64,000 bases of DNA from Rhizobiaceae bacterium (GTDB lineage: Bacteria; Pseudomonadota; Alphaproteobacteria; Rhizobiales; Rhizobiaceae). Both the position numbers and the translations under genes were made by a program. The notes beneath the pieces were generated by a model. It saw only the letters and a program-made list of their open reading frames with translations, was not told the DNA's origin and did no database searches. The DNA is taken from the NCBI GenBank assembly GCA_023953845.1, contig JAMLJC010000001.1, forward strand, positions 4,164,501 to 4,228,500. The letters are read 5' to 3'. This document shows positions 53,731 through 61,238 of the stretch, one piece after another. Every line of letters starts with the position of its first letter. The stretch's first letter is position 1.

Positions 53731-54333
53731 TTATGCCGCCTGCGGCTTCTTTCTCGTGTCGTAGACGTGGTCCACGAGCCCCCAGTCCTTGGCCTGGCTC
53801 GCGGTCATGAAATGGTCGCGATCCAGCGTGCGCTCCACCTCTTCGGGCGTTCGCCCGCAATGCAGAGCATAGAGTTCGATCATCCGCTGCTTGGTTTTCA
53901 CGATGTCCTCGGCATGTCGCTCGATATCCGAGGCCTGCCCCTGAAAGCCGCCGGAAGGCTGATGCAGCAGGATTCGGGTGTTGGGCAGCGCGATGCGGCG
54001 CCCCGGATCGCCGGCCATGAGCAGGAACGTCGCCATGGACGCGGCAAAGCCCATGCACACGGTCGAGACGGGACAGGAGATGTAGCGCATCGTGTCGTAG
54101 ATGGCGAAGCCGCTGGTCACCACGCCGCCGGGGGAGTTGATGTAGAGCGAGACTTCCTTGTCCGGATTGTCGGATTCCAGGCTGAGCAACTGCGCGCAGA
54201 CTAGTGCCGCCATGTTGTCGTCGATCTGGCCGTTGATGAAGATGATGCGCTCCCGCAGCAGCCGCGAGAATATGTCGAAGGCGCGCTCGCCGCGGCTCGA
54301 CTGCTCGATCACCATAGGCACGAGATTGTTCAT
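53731..54333 (-). CDS. ClpP-like ATP-dependent protease subunit (solitary paralogue)
   Basis: A 200-residue serine protease of the ClpP family. The catalytic triad is complete: Ser in MGFAASMATFLLMAG near residue 101, His in LLHQPSGGFQGQASDIERHA near 126, and Asp in LDRDHFMTASQAKDWGLVD near 175. Housekeeping ClpP usually reads GQAASMG at the nucleophile; GFAASMA here marks a divergent paralogue. No clpX lies next to it, unlike the main clpP-clpX locus. It is 14 bases downstream of the SRPBCC gene, in an operon that begins with an ArsR regulator. It may form a specialised or mixed ClpP ring (inference). Confidence 0.88.
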   Translation of the reverse strand: MNNLVPMVIEQSSRGERAFDIFSRLLRERIIFINGQIDDNMAALVCAQLLSLESDNPDKEVSLYINSPGGVVTSGFAIYDTMRYISCPVSTVCMGFAASMATFLLMAGDPGRRIALPNTRILLHQPSGGFQGQASDIERHAEDIVKTKQRMIELYALHCGRTPEEVERTLDRDHFMTASQAKDWGLVDHVYDTRKKPQAA

Positions 54334-54347
54334 GGCGAAGCTCCGTT

Positions 54348-54809
54348 TCAGGCCGCCCGGGCGAATGGCGCGCAGTTGAGATTGGCCGCCGTCTCAGGGG
54401 CACGACGGGAACCGAAGGCCACGCGGCAACCTGCGTCGCCGCATATCGCGGCGGGGGGCTGCGAGGCGTCGTACACAGCATTGCTCGAATGGACGATGGT
54501 GAGCCGCGTACCACCGACCGCATTCGTCGTGATGGAAAAGGTGACCACGCTATCGAGGGCTGTTCCCTCCCTCCAGCGATAGCTGGCGCGGCGGCCGGGC
54601 TCCTTGTCGATCAGTTCATAGCCGGGATCGTTAAGCGTAGAGACGGCATTGGGGTCTCCGGTTCTGTCGCCGAGCCATTTCGCCACGATGCCCGGTTCGG
54701 TCAGGGCGCGGAAAACCTTGTCCGGCATGTCCGGGAGGTCGAATTCCATGACCAGTTCTTCCGGCTCCACGCCGGATTCGCGCGTGTCTTCGTCCGCCGT
54801 GCGGGTCAT
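54348..54809 (-). CDS. SRPBCC (AHSA1-like) domain protein
   Basis: A 153-residue protein. EELVMEFDLPDMPDKVFRAL, TEPGIVAKWLGD and the later GTRLTIVHSSN strand match the activator-of-Hsp90/START-like family often paired with ArsR regulators. The C-terminal 30 residues contain two Cys (ICGDAGC) and are less conserved. It overlaps the ArsR gene by four bases, so the two are translationally coupled. Ligand and role are unknown. Confidence 0.85.
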   Translation of the reverse strand: MTRTADEDTRESGVEPEELVMEFDLPDMPDKVFRALTEPGIVAKWLGDRTGDPNAVSTLNDPGYELIDKEPGRRASYRWREGTALDSVVTFSITTNAVGGTRLTIVHSSNAVYDASQPPAAICGDAGCRVAFGSRRAPETAANLNCAPFARAA

Positions 54810-55120
54810 GGTTCCATCTCCTTCAGGGTCTGCTTCAGCATCTCGACCCGATCCGGCCAGAATATCCTGTATCGCTCCACCCAGTCGGCGAGGGGCGTCA
54901 GCGCCTGTGGAGCGATCCGGTAGTATGAGAAACGCCCCTCGCGCCGCTCGGTCACCAACCCGGCATCCCGAAGCACGGCCAGATGCTGGGAGATCGCCGG
55001 CTGGGAAACGGGCATGTCGGAGCGCAATTCGCTCACCGTCTTCTCGGCCCTGACGAGTCGCTCGAACACCGCCCTCCGGGTGGGATCGGCAAGCGCGCGA
55101 AATATATCCGTATCAGCCAT
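54806..55120 (-). CDS. ArsR/SmtB-family transcriptional regulator
   Basis: A 104-residue winged-helix repressor. DIFRALADPTRRAVFERLVR, the recognition helix VSQPAISQHLAVLRDAGLV and the wing ERREGRFSYYRI are characteristic. No Cys-based metal site (the CxC of ArsR/SmtB) is present, which fits the SRPBCC-linked, non-metal branch. ATG at 55120 is preferred over ATG at 55126, two codons upstream; both lack a clear ribosome-binding site. Two inverted repeats of the ATAAG type lie just upstream (55130-55164), a likely autoregulatory operator. Confidence 0.9.
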   Translation of the reverse strand: MADTDIFRALADPTRRAVFERLVRAEKTVSELRSDMPVSQPAISQHLAVLRDAGLVTERREGRFSYYRIAPQALTPLADWVERYRIFWPDRVEMLKQTLKEMEP

Positions 55121-55129
55121 GCACATCAG

Positions 55130-55164
55130 ATAAGTGGATACTTATTGGATAAGCAAGCGCTTAT
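55130..55164. promoter_or_regulatory. Tandem ArsR-type operator
   Basis: Two perfect inverted repeats of the same form, ATAAGT-N4-ACTTAT (55130-55145) and ATAAGC-N4-GCTTAT (55149-55164), stand 19 bases apart centre to centre, immediately upstream of the ArsR gene. This is the standard operator geometry for ArsR repressors. Confidence 0.75.
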
Positions 55165-55222
55165 TTTGCGCTGGAAGCCTCGCCGTCGCGATATAAATTG
55201 ACGACAGCGCCGGGATAAATTA

Positions 55223-55237
55223 GAACAAAAAAAGAAC
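55223..55237. promoter_or_regulatory. Perfect LexA (SOS) box upstream of ssb
   Basis: GAAC-N7-GAAC with an all-A spacer matches the alphaproteobacterial LexA consensus exactly (GTTC-N7-GTTC on the other strand). It is 102 bases before the ssb start. Confidence 0.85.
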
Positions 55238-55338
55238 AAAAGGCCTGTGGATAGCGGCTATCGTGTTTGCCTTGCCCCACCACGGCCGGATGTTTCGTGT
55301 ATGAGAAGGCTGGTTTCGGACGAGCGCGGAGACGTGTC

Positions 55339-55872
55339 ATGGCAGGCAGCGTGAACAAGGTGATTTTGGTCGGCAATCTCGGGGCGGACCCGGAGATCCG
55401 GCGCCTCAATTCCGGCGACCCGGTCGTCAATCTCCGCATTGCCACGTCGGAAACCTGGCGCGACAAGAACTCGGGCGAGCGCAAGGAGAAGACCGAGTGG
55501 CACAATGTCGTGATCTTCAACGACAGTCTCGCCAAGGTCGCCGAGCAGTACCTGAAAAAGGGCATGAAGGTTTACGTCGAGGGCCAGTTGCAGACCCGCA
55601 AATGGACCGACCAGCAGGGGCAGGACCGCTATACGACGGAGGTTGTGCTGCAGAAATTCCGCGGCGAGTTGCAGATGCTCGATGCGCGCGGACAGGGCGG
55701 CGGCGAAGGCGGCAGCGTCGGCTATGACCGGGGCGGCGGCCGTGGATCGGATTTCGGCCAATCCTCGCCGGCTGAAAGCTATGGCGGTCGCGGCGGCGGC
55801 AGCCGGGGCGGCGGGGAGCGCAGCGGCGGCGGTGGTTTCTCGCGTGATCTGGACGACGAGATCCCGTTCTAG
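55339..55872 (+). CDS. ssb: Single-stranded DNA-binding protein
   Basis: A 177-residue SSB. The OB-fold (about 1-112) starts MAGSVNKVILVGNLGADPEI and includes TEWHNVVIFNDSLAKVAEQYLKKG and the YVEGQLQTRKWTDQQGQDRY strands. A long Gly/Arg/Ser-rich linker (about 120-168) follows, and the tip ends DLDDEIPF, the acidic docking peptide that recruits partner proteins. ATG at 55339 starts the conserved N-terminus; the frame open to 55267 is not supported. A perfect LexA box is upstream and a terminator follows at 55912-55935. Confidence 0.96.
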   Translation: MAGSVNKVILVGNLGADPEIRRLNSGDPVVNLRIATSETWRDKNSGERKEKTEWHNVVIFNDSLAKVAEQYLKKGMKVYVEGQLQTRKWTDQQGQDRYTTEVVLQKFRGELQMLDARGQGGGEGGSVGYDRGGGRGSDFGQSSPAESYGGRGGGSRGGGERSGGGGFSRDLDDEIPF

Positions 55873-55911
55873 AATCGACCGTCGGACAATATGTAACAAT
55901 TAGTACCTTAA

Positions 55912-55935
55912 GGCGTTGTTTTTACAGCGCCCTTT
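55912..55935 (+). terminator. Rho-independent terminator of ssb
   Basis: GGCGTTGT (55912-55919) pairs with ACAGCGCC (55924-55931, one G-T pair) across a TTTT loop and is followed by CTTTTCTTT. It is 40 bases after the ssb stop. Confidence 0.75.
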
Positions 55936-56475
55936 TCTTTACAGTTTGGTCAAGCCTCGGACTCCTCCGAAGTGATAGGGACGGAACAGGTCAAGAATGT
56001 CAATAATCACCCCCCACAAGGTGCAGGCATGAAGCTGGCGGGACGGCGCGCTGCCCAGCGACGCTGTAGCCGGCTCGCCAGCCGCCTCCAGCTTGCTTCT
56101 TTGAAGCCGACCGAAGGCTTGCCTCCGACGGCGTGATCTTGGGGGAGGGAGCGTCGACTTGCTTCAAGCGGCGCTTCAGTAGCCGATGCAACGAGTGTCG
56201 CTCGCTGCCCGCTCCTTAGGTGGTGGTTCTGTCGCGCTGAACCTCGGGGAGCGGCAGGTTCAGGTCTTTCTCGGTCATCTTTCGGTTCCGAGCATTGTAC
56301 AGCCACGTGGCGAAGGTTTCGAGGAAGGTATTCCTTTCCTGCTTGAGGAGACTTGCCGGTGAAACAGATGATCTCCCATTTTGCGTCGGGCATGGTCGAG
56401 AAGTAGAGGCCGTTCCGCCGTTCGAGACCGTATCCGTTGCAGCGGTTGACTTTTCCCGGCAGGACCAGGCCGCGT
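55936..56475. other. Gene-poor stretch with a possible frameshifted gene remnant
   Basis: No intact gene is supported here. On the minus strand, about 56470 down to 56400 and on to the stop at 56216, two frames look coding in turn. The first reads VNRCNGYGLERRNGLYFST and continues MPDAKWEIICFTGK. The second picks up near 56330 with NTFLETFATWLYNARNRKM and ends with TAA at 56218-56216. A single frameshift would join them, suggesting a decayed accessory gene. The rest (55936-56215) shows nothing recognisable. Confidence 0.3.
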
Positions 56476-56619
56476 CTATTCCCGGATATCCTCGTCGAGA
56501 TCGTTGCGGAAGAAGTTCATGCCGCGCAGCAGCTCTTCCTCGCTCGGGAGGTGCAGCCCCTGCAGGGCTGCGGTCAGGCGGCGGCTGAAATGACGCTCTG
56601 CTGAATCCTTGGAGTTCAT
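56476..56619 (-). CDS. Small hypothetical protein downstream of the DUF6634-type gene
   Basis: A 47-residue frame (start MNSKDSAERHFSRRLTAALQ, end FFRNDLDEDIRE). ATG at 56619 follows GAGGGTCGGCC, a good ribosome-binding site, nine bases after the stop of the DUF6634-type gene on the same strand. The LPSEEELLRGM segment looks helical. Spacing, start signal and composition support a real small gene; the function is unknown. Confidence 0.5.
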   Translation of the reverse strand: MNSKDSAERHFSRRLTAALQGLHLPSEEELLRGMNFFRNDLDEDIRE

Positions 56620-56628
56620 GGCCGACCC

Positions 56629-56970
56629 TCAGGCATCCAGGCCGGACTGCTGAGCAGGGCGCCCGAGCCGATACCAGCGTGAGAGCGTTCGCGCCCAGCT
56701 ACGGTCCTTCGAAAGCAGCCACAGTTCAGACGTTCCGATCAGGCGGTTCTCGCCGGCAAGCTTCGGATGGCCCGTCGAAAGGCCAGCGAGACAGGGCGCC
56801 CCCCTCTTGGCGAGGACCCATCGGTCGAGAACCGGGGCATCGTCGCCGGCCATGATTTGTGGAGGCACGCCACGACGGATGCTTTCCATGTCGGCGACCA
56901 GCCCGGCGAGCCGCTCCATCTCGCGTGCGAAATCGGCACCGGGTTCGTCGCGCTGGTTGAACAGCAGCAT
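56629..56970 (-). CDS. DUF6634-type accessory protein
   Basis: A 113-residue protein. PVLDRWVLAKRGAPCLAGL, STGHPKLAGENRLIGTSELW and WARTLSRWYRLGRP resemble the DUF6634 family, which occurs on rhizobial plasmids and integrated elements and has no known function. ATG at 56970 is chosen over the frame start at 56997, since MLLFNQRDEPGADFAREMER begins the conserved part. It heads a short minus-strand pair with the 47-codon gene. The 203 bases between it and the divergent XRE gene probably hold both promoters, but none is clear by eye. Confidence 0.6.
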   Translation of the reverse strand: MLLFNQRDEPGADFAREMERLAGLVADMESIRRGVPPQIMAGDDAPVLDRWVLAKRGAPCLAGLSTGHPKLAGENRLIGTSELWLLSKDRSWARTLSRWYRLGRPAQQSGLDA

Positions 56971-57173
56971 TCGCAAGCCTCCATCTGTCCGCCCCAAGGA
57001 TCCGTTTCATTCGAATCCTGTGATTCGCTCGAATCAGCGGGACAGACATACGGCGCCCAGTGCGCGGCGTCCATGACGCTCTCTAGGAATTCGTAGACGC
57101 CATGTTTATTGGAGACACCCGGTTTCCACAGCGTGCTCTGGAGGAGCAGAGCGTTGCCGAGTACTGAGTCACT

Positions 57174-57437
57174 ATGGATGTGCCGAATGAACTCTTGCGG
57201 GCCGCACGGGTCGCCCTCGACCTTGGCCAACGCGACTTGGCGAAGCGCGCGCGCATGAGTCAGAACACGATCCTGCGCATCGAACGCAACGACGAAAAGG
57301 TCAGAGTCGAAACACGCCGCCGGCTCCAAGAGGTCTTCGAGAAAGCTGGCGTAACCTTTGTCCCTGATGATGGGGTGTCCGGTCCTGGAATGCGGATACG
57401 ACGAGATCTGATTCGACAGGGCAAATTGAGGTTCTGA
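57174..57437 (+). CDS. XRE-family helix-turn-helix regulator
   Basis: An 87-residue protein with one Cro/C1-type domain: LRAARVALDLGQRDLAKRAR then MSQNTILRIERND near residues 8-40, the standard helix-turn-helix. The RRRLQEVFEKAGVTFVPDDG end is common in short XRE regulators of mobile elements. It is divergent from the DUF6634-type pair and convergent with the recombinase gene, so it may control either. ATG at 57174 has only a weak upstream site. Confidence 0.85.
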   Translation: MDVPNELLRAARVALDLGQRDLAKRARMSQNTILRIERNDEKVRVETRRRLQEVFEKAGVTFVPDDGVSGPGMRIRRDLIRQGKLRF

Positions 57438-57502
57438 GAACTGGAAATGTTACCAAGAGGGCCGTCTAAGTCGCTGCGTCGCAAAAATCCTGCAGCTGCT
57501 GT

Positions 57503-59890
57503 TCAGGCAGCCTCCCACACCTGATTGAGAATGCGAGCCGCCAGCGCCGCCTTGTCCTGCGGCAGGAAACGACCGTAATGCTTGGCAACCATGTCGGGGG
57601 TGTCCTGGATGGCGTAGCTGGCCTGTTCGTATGAGCCGGTCTTCTTCAGGATGTGCGTTGCCAGGATATCCCGAACATTGTGGGGGCCGTGGGGCAACAA
57701 CCCCTTGATCACGCCGCGCCCGGTGTAGGGATTGTAAATGCCATAGCGCTGGATGATGAGCCGCCAGGCCTCGAAGAAGGTGTTCTGGTCATAGGCTGCC
57801 GTCACACTGTTCTCCTTCATCGTCTTCACGAAGAAGGTGCCGGGATCATCTGCCCCCTTGAGGAGGCGAATGCGGTGTCGGCCGACATAGGCATCAATGT
57901 ATCGGTAGAGGTCGCCTATATCGGGGAGGACGAGACGAAAGGGCTTGTCGCCGAAATAGGATGAGTTGGCATTCTTGAACGCCACTGATGGAATAAAGAC
58001 CTCCCATCCGTGCTCTCGCTCGCTCCACCGAAGTTCGCCGACTTTCATGTCCTCGAGTTGACGCTCAGAGGTTGGCAATCGTCCCTTCGGGCACAGCAGC
58101 AACTGTCTGAGATTTTTCTGGCGAAGGCCTGTATGCAGGCCGAAGCGGATAATAAGGAAGGACCTTACAGCTTCCGCAGCAGATACCGGATATCGGCGCT
58201 CGTCCGGCATCGTCCTGATGATCTCGTCGGGGATCTTTCGGTATTCGCCAACGGGGCTGTCAGCCTCGAGAATCGGCATGATCGGCTCGAATGGATCGCG
58301 GTGAACCTTCGCCACCCGCTGGATTTCCTTGACGCGTCCAGCACAGTGTTTCTGGCAGATGTCGCAGGTGGCATTCCAGTCAGCTTGCGCAGCCTCGATC
58401 TCCGTCTTGGAGATTAGGCCGGGAATGGCGTGCAAGTGTGCCGCCAGATCGGGTCGCTGACGAAGCCAGCCCGTTTCGGCACGCGTTAACGCCAGCGCGA
58501 TGCGCAGCATGTCGACTTCCCACGCCGTGTAGAATCCGCGGCGCTTCTCACGCCAGGTTAGGTACCAGTCCCACACAGATGGAAAGGCCAGCAGGGCAAA
58601 TGAAAGTGCCTCCAGCGGAATGCCGTAACCTCGTACTGCATTGCGCTTTGGCGCTGCGAGAGCGCCGAACAGGAGCCCGAAATGTTCGACTTTCTGGGCA
58701 GCTGTTTCTTCTCCCCACACCCCAATCCGCTGGAACCCAACGGAGGTCAGGGTCGCTGTCTTGAACTGCAGAAGTTCCGCCATCTCGTTCCAGAGCCGGG
58801 CAGGCGCGTCGAGCGCGACATTGGTTGCTCCCTCGAGATCATCGTCACCCGGATCGAATTCGAGTGGCTCCCGCAATACAGCGTGGACCAATGCGCCGGA
58901 CGCACCGTCGAGCACCCCCGGGAACCGCACACCGTAGCGATTGCGTAGGGCAAGAGCCTGGAAGCGTCGGTAGTCGGTTCCTCCGGAGATGATGTTGTGC
59001 TGCACCCACTGGAGTATTTGCTCCCGCTCCTGTGGAGACCGACGGTCGAAGTCGTCCGGAAGGTGCCAGGCAATTCGACGAAGCTGCGACGGTGAAACGT
59101 CAGTTGGCCTATGCCCAGTTGCTGCTCGGGCAGGATGGGCGATTTTTGCCTTGAAGTAGCCTTCCGGCAATCGGTATCGTCTCTCGATCCGACCAAGGAT
59201 TTCAAAGCTGGTCACGGATCGTGGGGCCTTGGTCCCTTGTATCCACGTTACGAATGTCTTGTGGTCGAATGGTTCGTTGGACTTCACGACCGCGCGGTGG
59301 AGATGCCAGGCGCTGTCGCCGTGGCGATCTATGTGGAGCTTAAAAGCCTCCGGAAACGTCTCTGGTTCCTCCCATTCCGTCCAAAGCGGGGCCGGAAATT
59401 CGACAACAGGCCTGGGCGCGGTACCCCGCTTGCGACGCTGCGGTGGTGGCGAGGCAGATGGCGAGCTATCGTTCGCCGACCCGGGCTTGGCACGGGCCTT
59501 CCTTGGCCTGCTGCTCCTGCGAGTCGAGGACAGCTGCTTCGCAGCACTCGCGCGGGGAGGGGCGCTTTTCTCGCTCACGGGCGAGGGGACGAGCTTCTGC
59601 TTCCTTGCCTTCGGTCCGATGAAGCGTGTGATTGAGTCGATGCCAGGTTCGAGCACGCTTCCAGCCGCTGCCAGCGCATCCGCGTCCACGCCGGATGCAA
59701 CCGCGATCTCATTCCAATCAGGTCGGCCTCCTGCGCGTGGCGGCAGGACTGCCTCCTTGATGAGTCCTCGAAGGTAGCAGCCCAGCCGTTCAAGGTCGCG
59801 AGGAGGCAGCACAGACGCGCCACGCTGGCGCAGGAACTGATCGATCATGCGGGGAAATGCCGCCCGCCGTGCATTGGTGGTCATTGTCAT
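57503..59890 (-). CDS. Large tyrosine recombinase/site-specific integrase
   Basis: A 795-residue protein, far longer than a typical 300-400-residue integrase. The C-terminal catalytic domain shows the first Arg in GLHTGLRQKN (DNA near 58130), HxxR in GPHNVRDILATH (near 57670-57690) and the nucleophile Tyr in MVAKHYGRFLPQDK (near 57577). The N-terminal half has a basic, Pro/Ser-rich linker (about residues 100-160) and helical segments of unknown function; two Cys pairs occur in CDICQKHCAG. ATG at 59890 is chosen, though the frame is open to 59932 and a second ATG is at 59884. It may mobilise this patch. No attachment repeats were found. Confidence 0.85.
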   Translation of the reverse strand: MTMTTNARRAAFPRMIDQFLRQRGASVLPPRDLERLGCYLRGLIKEAVLPPRAGGRPDWNEIAVASGVDADALAAAGSVLEPGIDSITRFIGPKARKQKLVPSPVSEKSAPPRASAAKQLSSTRRSSRPRKARAKPGSANDSSPSASPPPQRRKRGTAPRPVVEFPAPLWTEWEEPETFPEAFKLHIDRHGDSAWHLHRAVVKSNEPFDHKTFVTWIQGTKAPRSVTSFEILGRIERRYRLPEGYFKAKIAHPARAATGHRPTDVSPSQLRRIAWHLPDDFDRRSPQEREQILQWVQHNIISGGTDYRRFQALALRNRYGVRFPGVLDGASGALVHAVLREPLEFDPGDDDLEGATNVALDAPARLWNEMAELLQFKTATLTSVGFQRIGVWGEETAAQKVEHFGLLFGALAAPKRNAVRGYGIPLEALSFALLAFPSVWDWYLTWREKRRGFYTAWEVDMLRIALALTRAETGWLRQRPDLAAHLHAIPGLISKTEIEAAQADWNATCDICQKHCAGRVKEIQRVAKVHRDPFEPIMPILEADSPVGEYRKIPDEIIRTMPDERRYPVSAAEAVRSFLIIRFGLHTGLRQKNLRQLLLCPKGRLPTSERQLEDMKVGELRWSEREHGWEVFIPSVAFKNANSSYFGDKPFRLVLPDIGDLYRYIDAYVGRHRIRLLKGADDPGTFFVKTMKENSVTAAYDQNTFFEAWRLIIQRYGIYNPYTGRGVIKGLLPHGPHNVRDILATHILKKTGSYEQASYAIQDTPDMVAKHYGRFLPQDKAALAARILNQVWEAA

Positions 59891-60355
59891 CTCGTCTGAG
59901 AACAACGACCCAGTGCCGTTGCCGGCCCACATCCCTAGCCGGCAACGCCCCCGGCGTCACCGGCCGGCCTGCGCAATGGTTGGCGTCCTGTGGAAAATAT
60001 TCGGCCGAGGATTTTCAGCTTTGAGAGCGGCGAAGCAGGAGCCCATTCGGGACCGGTGTCGGAGTTTCCGCCCCTCAGAATTTTGATCGCCACATGTGAA
60101 TTGGAATCGGCGCGCGACTGTGTCGCACACCGTTTCCAATCCCCCTGTGACGATGCTGAAAGAGGCGGGTAGCCGGGCACCGAAGCAAAATGTAAAGTTT
60201 GCTTGCAAAAGGGGCTCATTCGACGGCAATTATTTACATTCTGGGATCGAGTGATTGGAGAGACGGCGGATGGTGCCTGCAATTTGGGAACTTGGGAGAA
60301 AATTGACTGCCGAGCGTTCCGCCCTTCCGTTCTGACCAAGTTGCTTATCTGGCCG
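59891..60355. other. Gap between the recombinase and VOC genes
   Basis: About 465 bases with no supported gene. It must hold the recombinase promoter on the minus strand. Short imperfect palindromes are present (for example TTTGC-TTGCAAA near 60195-60210), but no convincing promoter, terminator, tRNA or attachment repeat was seen. It is probably the outer edge of the accessory patch. Confidence 0.4.
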
Positions 60356-60766
60356 TCAGACGCTTTCGCTGGCGAACAGGATGAGGTTTTCGTCGGGATC
60401 GAGGACGATGAAAGTTCGCGATCCCCATGGCTCCGTTCGCGGCTTCTGGTGGAACCGTGCGCCGGCAAGCCGGAACTCTTCGAAAAGCGCGTCTGCATCG
60501 GACACCGCGATCGCGACTGAAAGCAGGTCTTCCTCCTTGCTCCGGCGGGGATCGATCACCGCTGTATCGACATGGCGCAGGTTGAGCACGGCGGCATCGC
60601 GCCGAATCTGGCCGTAAAAGGCCGGTTCGCCATAGGTGAATTCCACGCCGAAGCCGAGAATATCGGTATAGAAGGCGAGCGCGGCGGCGAAATCCGTGAC
60701 GAAGACCATGGGCTCTGCGCCGAGCAGCGTCGTTGCGGATCGATCGACCTTGGCGGGCTTTTTCAT
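60356..60766 (-). CDS. VOC-family (glyoxalase/bleomycin-resistance-like) protein
   Basis: A 136-residue protein with one beta-alpha-beta-beta-beta repeat pair. AEPMVFVTDFAAALAFYTDI followed by LGFGVEFTYGEPAFYGQIRR is the first half, and PWGSRTFIVLDPDENLILFA is the second, typical of the vicinal-oxygen-chelate superfamily. Substrate is unknown; bleomycin resistance is only a family label. The start overlaps the upstream gene's stop by four bases (60763-60766), so the two are coupled. Confidence 0.88.
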   Translation of the reverse strand: MKKPAKVDRSATTLLGAEPMVFVTDFAAALAFYTDILGFGVEFTYGEPAFYGQIRRDAAVLNLRHVDTAVIDPRRSKEEDLLSVAIAVSDADALFEEFRLAGARFHQKPRTEPWGSRTFIVLDPDENLILFASESV

Positions 60767-61230
60767 GCTTCGCTGTTATCATCAAAAGCCGGCGGTGGAA
60801 ATTCGTCGGGCCAGTCCTCCCGCGTCGCCTGCAATTCCGTGAAGATCACCTCGTAGACCGGCGAATTTTCGGCGAACCATGCCGTGGCGGCCGGCCAGTT
60901 GACGCGGTCGGTCATGTCGATCCGCGCGCTTTTCGGCAGCAGGAACATGTTGCCGAGCCTGAGGTTTGGCTGGTCGAGCCTTCCGGCGAGGAATTCCCGG
61001 TGGGGAAAGAGATACTCGCGCGTCCGCCATGTCTTCTCGCCCGTCGGGCCGCGCACGAACAGGCCGACGCCGCGATTGGCGATGTAATGGGCGATGACCA
61101 GCGGGCGATGGCCGACGAAAAGCCAGCGCGAATGCTCGTTGCCGCGCACCATCCGGCCGTAGAGCGCCGGTAGGCGTTCCGCGAAGAACTGCCAGAAATC
61201 CCGCCGGTGCTGGTTGAGTTCCGAGACCAT
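60763..61230 (-). CDS. Hypothetical protein (unknown family)
   Basis: A 155-residue soluble protein starting MVSELNQHRRDFWQFFAERL with the later motifs NRGVGLFVRGPTGEKTWRTR and MFLLPKSARIDMTDRVNWP. No signal peptide or membrane segment is seen, and no domain is recognised. ATG at 61230 follows GATCGAGGCT; the longer open frame lies inside marC. It is between marC (8 bases upstream) and the VOC gene (overlapping), so the three probably form one transcript. Confidence 0.7.
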   Translation of the reverse strand: MVSELNQHRRDFWQFFAERLPALYGRMVRGNEHSRWLFVGHRPLVIAHYIANRGVGLFVRGPTGEKTWRTREYLFPHREFLAGRLDQPNLRLGNMFLLPKSARIDMTDRVNWPAATAWFAENSPVYEVIFTELQATREDWPDEFPPPAFDDNSEA

Positions 61231-61238
61231 AGCCTCGA

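Noticed and set aside
56007..56393. A 128-codon minus-strand frame
   Set aside because: Only its first third looks coding; the rest is Arg/Pro-rich noise, better explained by a frameshifted remnant.
56739..57329. A 196-codon minus-strand frame
   Set aside because: It is antisense to the XRE gene and overlaps the better-supported DUF6634-type gene in another frame.
55936..60355. Attachment-site direct repeats flanking the recombinase patch
   Set aside because: No shared repeat of useful length was found by eye between the ssb side and the VOC side.
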